Part shown: piece after piece, positions 63,306-64,000 of the stretch
Position numbering within the stretch: position 1 is the stretch's first letter
Layout: the number at the start of each line of letters is the position of its first letter
Origin: Poa pratensis
Lineage: Eukaryota; Streptophyta; Magnoliopsida; Poales; Poaceae
Direction: 5' to 3'
Length of the DNA: 64,000 bases
NCBI GenBank assembly: GCA_947311845.1
Contig: CAMZMU010000111.1
Location: 26,295,638 to 26,359,637 of the forward strand
The notes under the pieces: generated by a model
Databases searched by the model: none
Seen by the model: only the letters and a program-made list of their open reading frames with translations
What the model was told of the DNA's origin: nothing
Made by a program: the position numbers and the translations under genes

Positions 63306-64000
63306 TGATACGTGCATTTTATATCATCATTTTCGTAACTTATATTGTCATATTAGAATGTTATTTGCATTGTTATATCATTTTTTTTGCATGTTTTAGA
63401 TGATTTATGGGACTTTCCTATAAAGTTCCTATTTTTGGTATTTAATTTCTGGGAGGCAGAAACCCCCTTTTTTCCATGTTTTTAATGTTTCAGGACCTTC
63501 TGGACGTCAAACGGATCGGGGAAAGATGCACAGCAAGTATTTCATCGGGTGAACGATCGTGGGCCAAAGATCCAGAGGAGAGGGGCCACGGGGTGCAAAC
63601 GAGCATGGCCCACACGGCCCCACATCTAGGCCGCGTGGGGTATGCCCATTGGCACCTCGGGCACCGTCTCGTCCTCCCCTTTTTAGCACACCTTCGTCTC
63701 GCCCGAAAGGGGACGCCCTAATTTTCCCGAGATTTATCGAGGCCGCGGCGGCGGCGAAACTTCTGTCCCCTTCTAGAGGGGTCAGATCCTGCTGCTTCGG
63801 AGCTCCGGAGAGGGGGAAATCGTCGCCATCGTCATCACCTCTCCTCCTTGGCGTAGGGGGGAGCCTCTCCATCATCATCATCATCACCAAGACCAGCACC
63901 ATCTCCATCATCACCCCCGTGATCAACTTCATCCCCCTCGTTGTTTGAGAGTTACCGAACCCTAGATATTTGTTTAGTGCTATTCTACATGTTTGTCATT
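63306..64000 (+). repeat. Start of an LTR retrotransposon, runs off the window
   Basis: Begins TGATACGTGCATTTTATATC, a typical start of a Triticeae gypsy LTR, followed by gcattgttatatca, aggaccttctggacgtcaaac and cgaccgc-type GC-rich promoter sequence with ccatcatcatcatcatcacc and gaaccctag. Continuation and the other LTR lie beyond 64000, so intactness cannot be judged. Confidence 0.65.

Overview
This is plant nuclear DNA, almost certainly from a grass of the wheat/Aegilops/barley group. The evidence is GT-AG introns, a nested transposon landscape (an Athila-type LTR retrotransposon opening TGATACGTCTCC, Stowaway MITEs with CTCCCTCCGTTC ends, a CACTA element opening CACTACTAGGAAAC), and grass-expanded gene families (DUF1618, PGG-domain proteins, F-box/LRR). 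No organism label was given, so this is inference from sequence. No bacterial, organellar or viral segment was recognised.

Only two host genes look intact. A four-exon PP2C protein phosphatase gene lies on the plus strand (CDS 6803-9826). A two-exon gene for a membrane protein with five PGG modules lies on the minus strand (43103-45815); its promoter/5' region is present as three near-identical tandem copies of 1036 bp. Two further host genes are decayed: a DUF1618 pseudogene (10582-11974, minus) and an F-box/LRR-type pseudogene (49403-50290, minus).

Layout. 1-6.3 kb: diverged copies of a dispersed module family plus MITEs. 6.3-12 kb: PP2C and the DUF1618 pseudogene. 12-17 kb: a weak possible transcription unit, more module copies and a foldback Mutator-like MITE. 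17.07-26.58 kb: a TIR transposon of about 1.4 kb with a 168-aa ORF, split by an 8.1-kb LTR retrotransposon that has gag and protease but no RT or integrase. 26.6-29 kb: tandem duplications of modules. 29.0-32.85 kb: an unclassified element (X1) in a (TA)n site. 32.9-42 kb: module copies broken by four poly(A) retroposons (one clear LINE, one SINE-like) and a Helitron end that contains a MITE that itself contains another insertion. 42-51 kb: PGG gene, promoter triplication, F-box/LRR pseudogene. 51.34-62.56 kb: a second, larger unclassified element (X2) related to X1, carrying inside it a 7-kb CACTA element. 62.6-64 kb: two LTR ends in head-to-head orientation, one running off the window.

The most unusual content is the CACTA element (51636-58651). 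Besides a degenerate Ulp1-like transposon gene it carries an AP2-like domain protein and a DEDDy 3'-5' exonuclease with all expected catalytic residues and its own TATA box. Because the modules occur several times, many insertions can be read against an uninterrupted paralogous copy inside the same window, which gives direct evidence for boundaries and target-site duplications.
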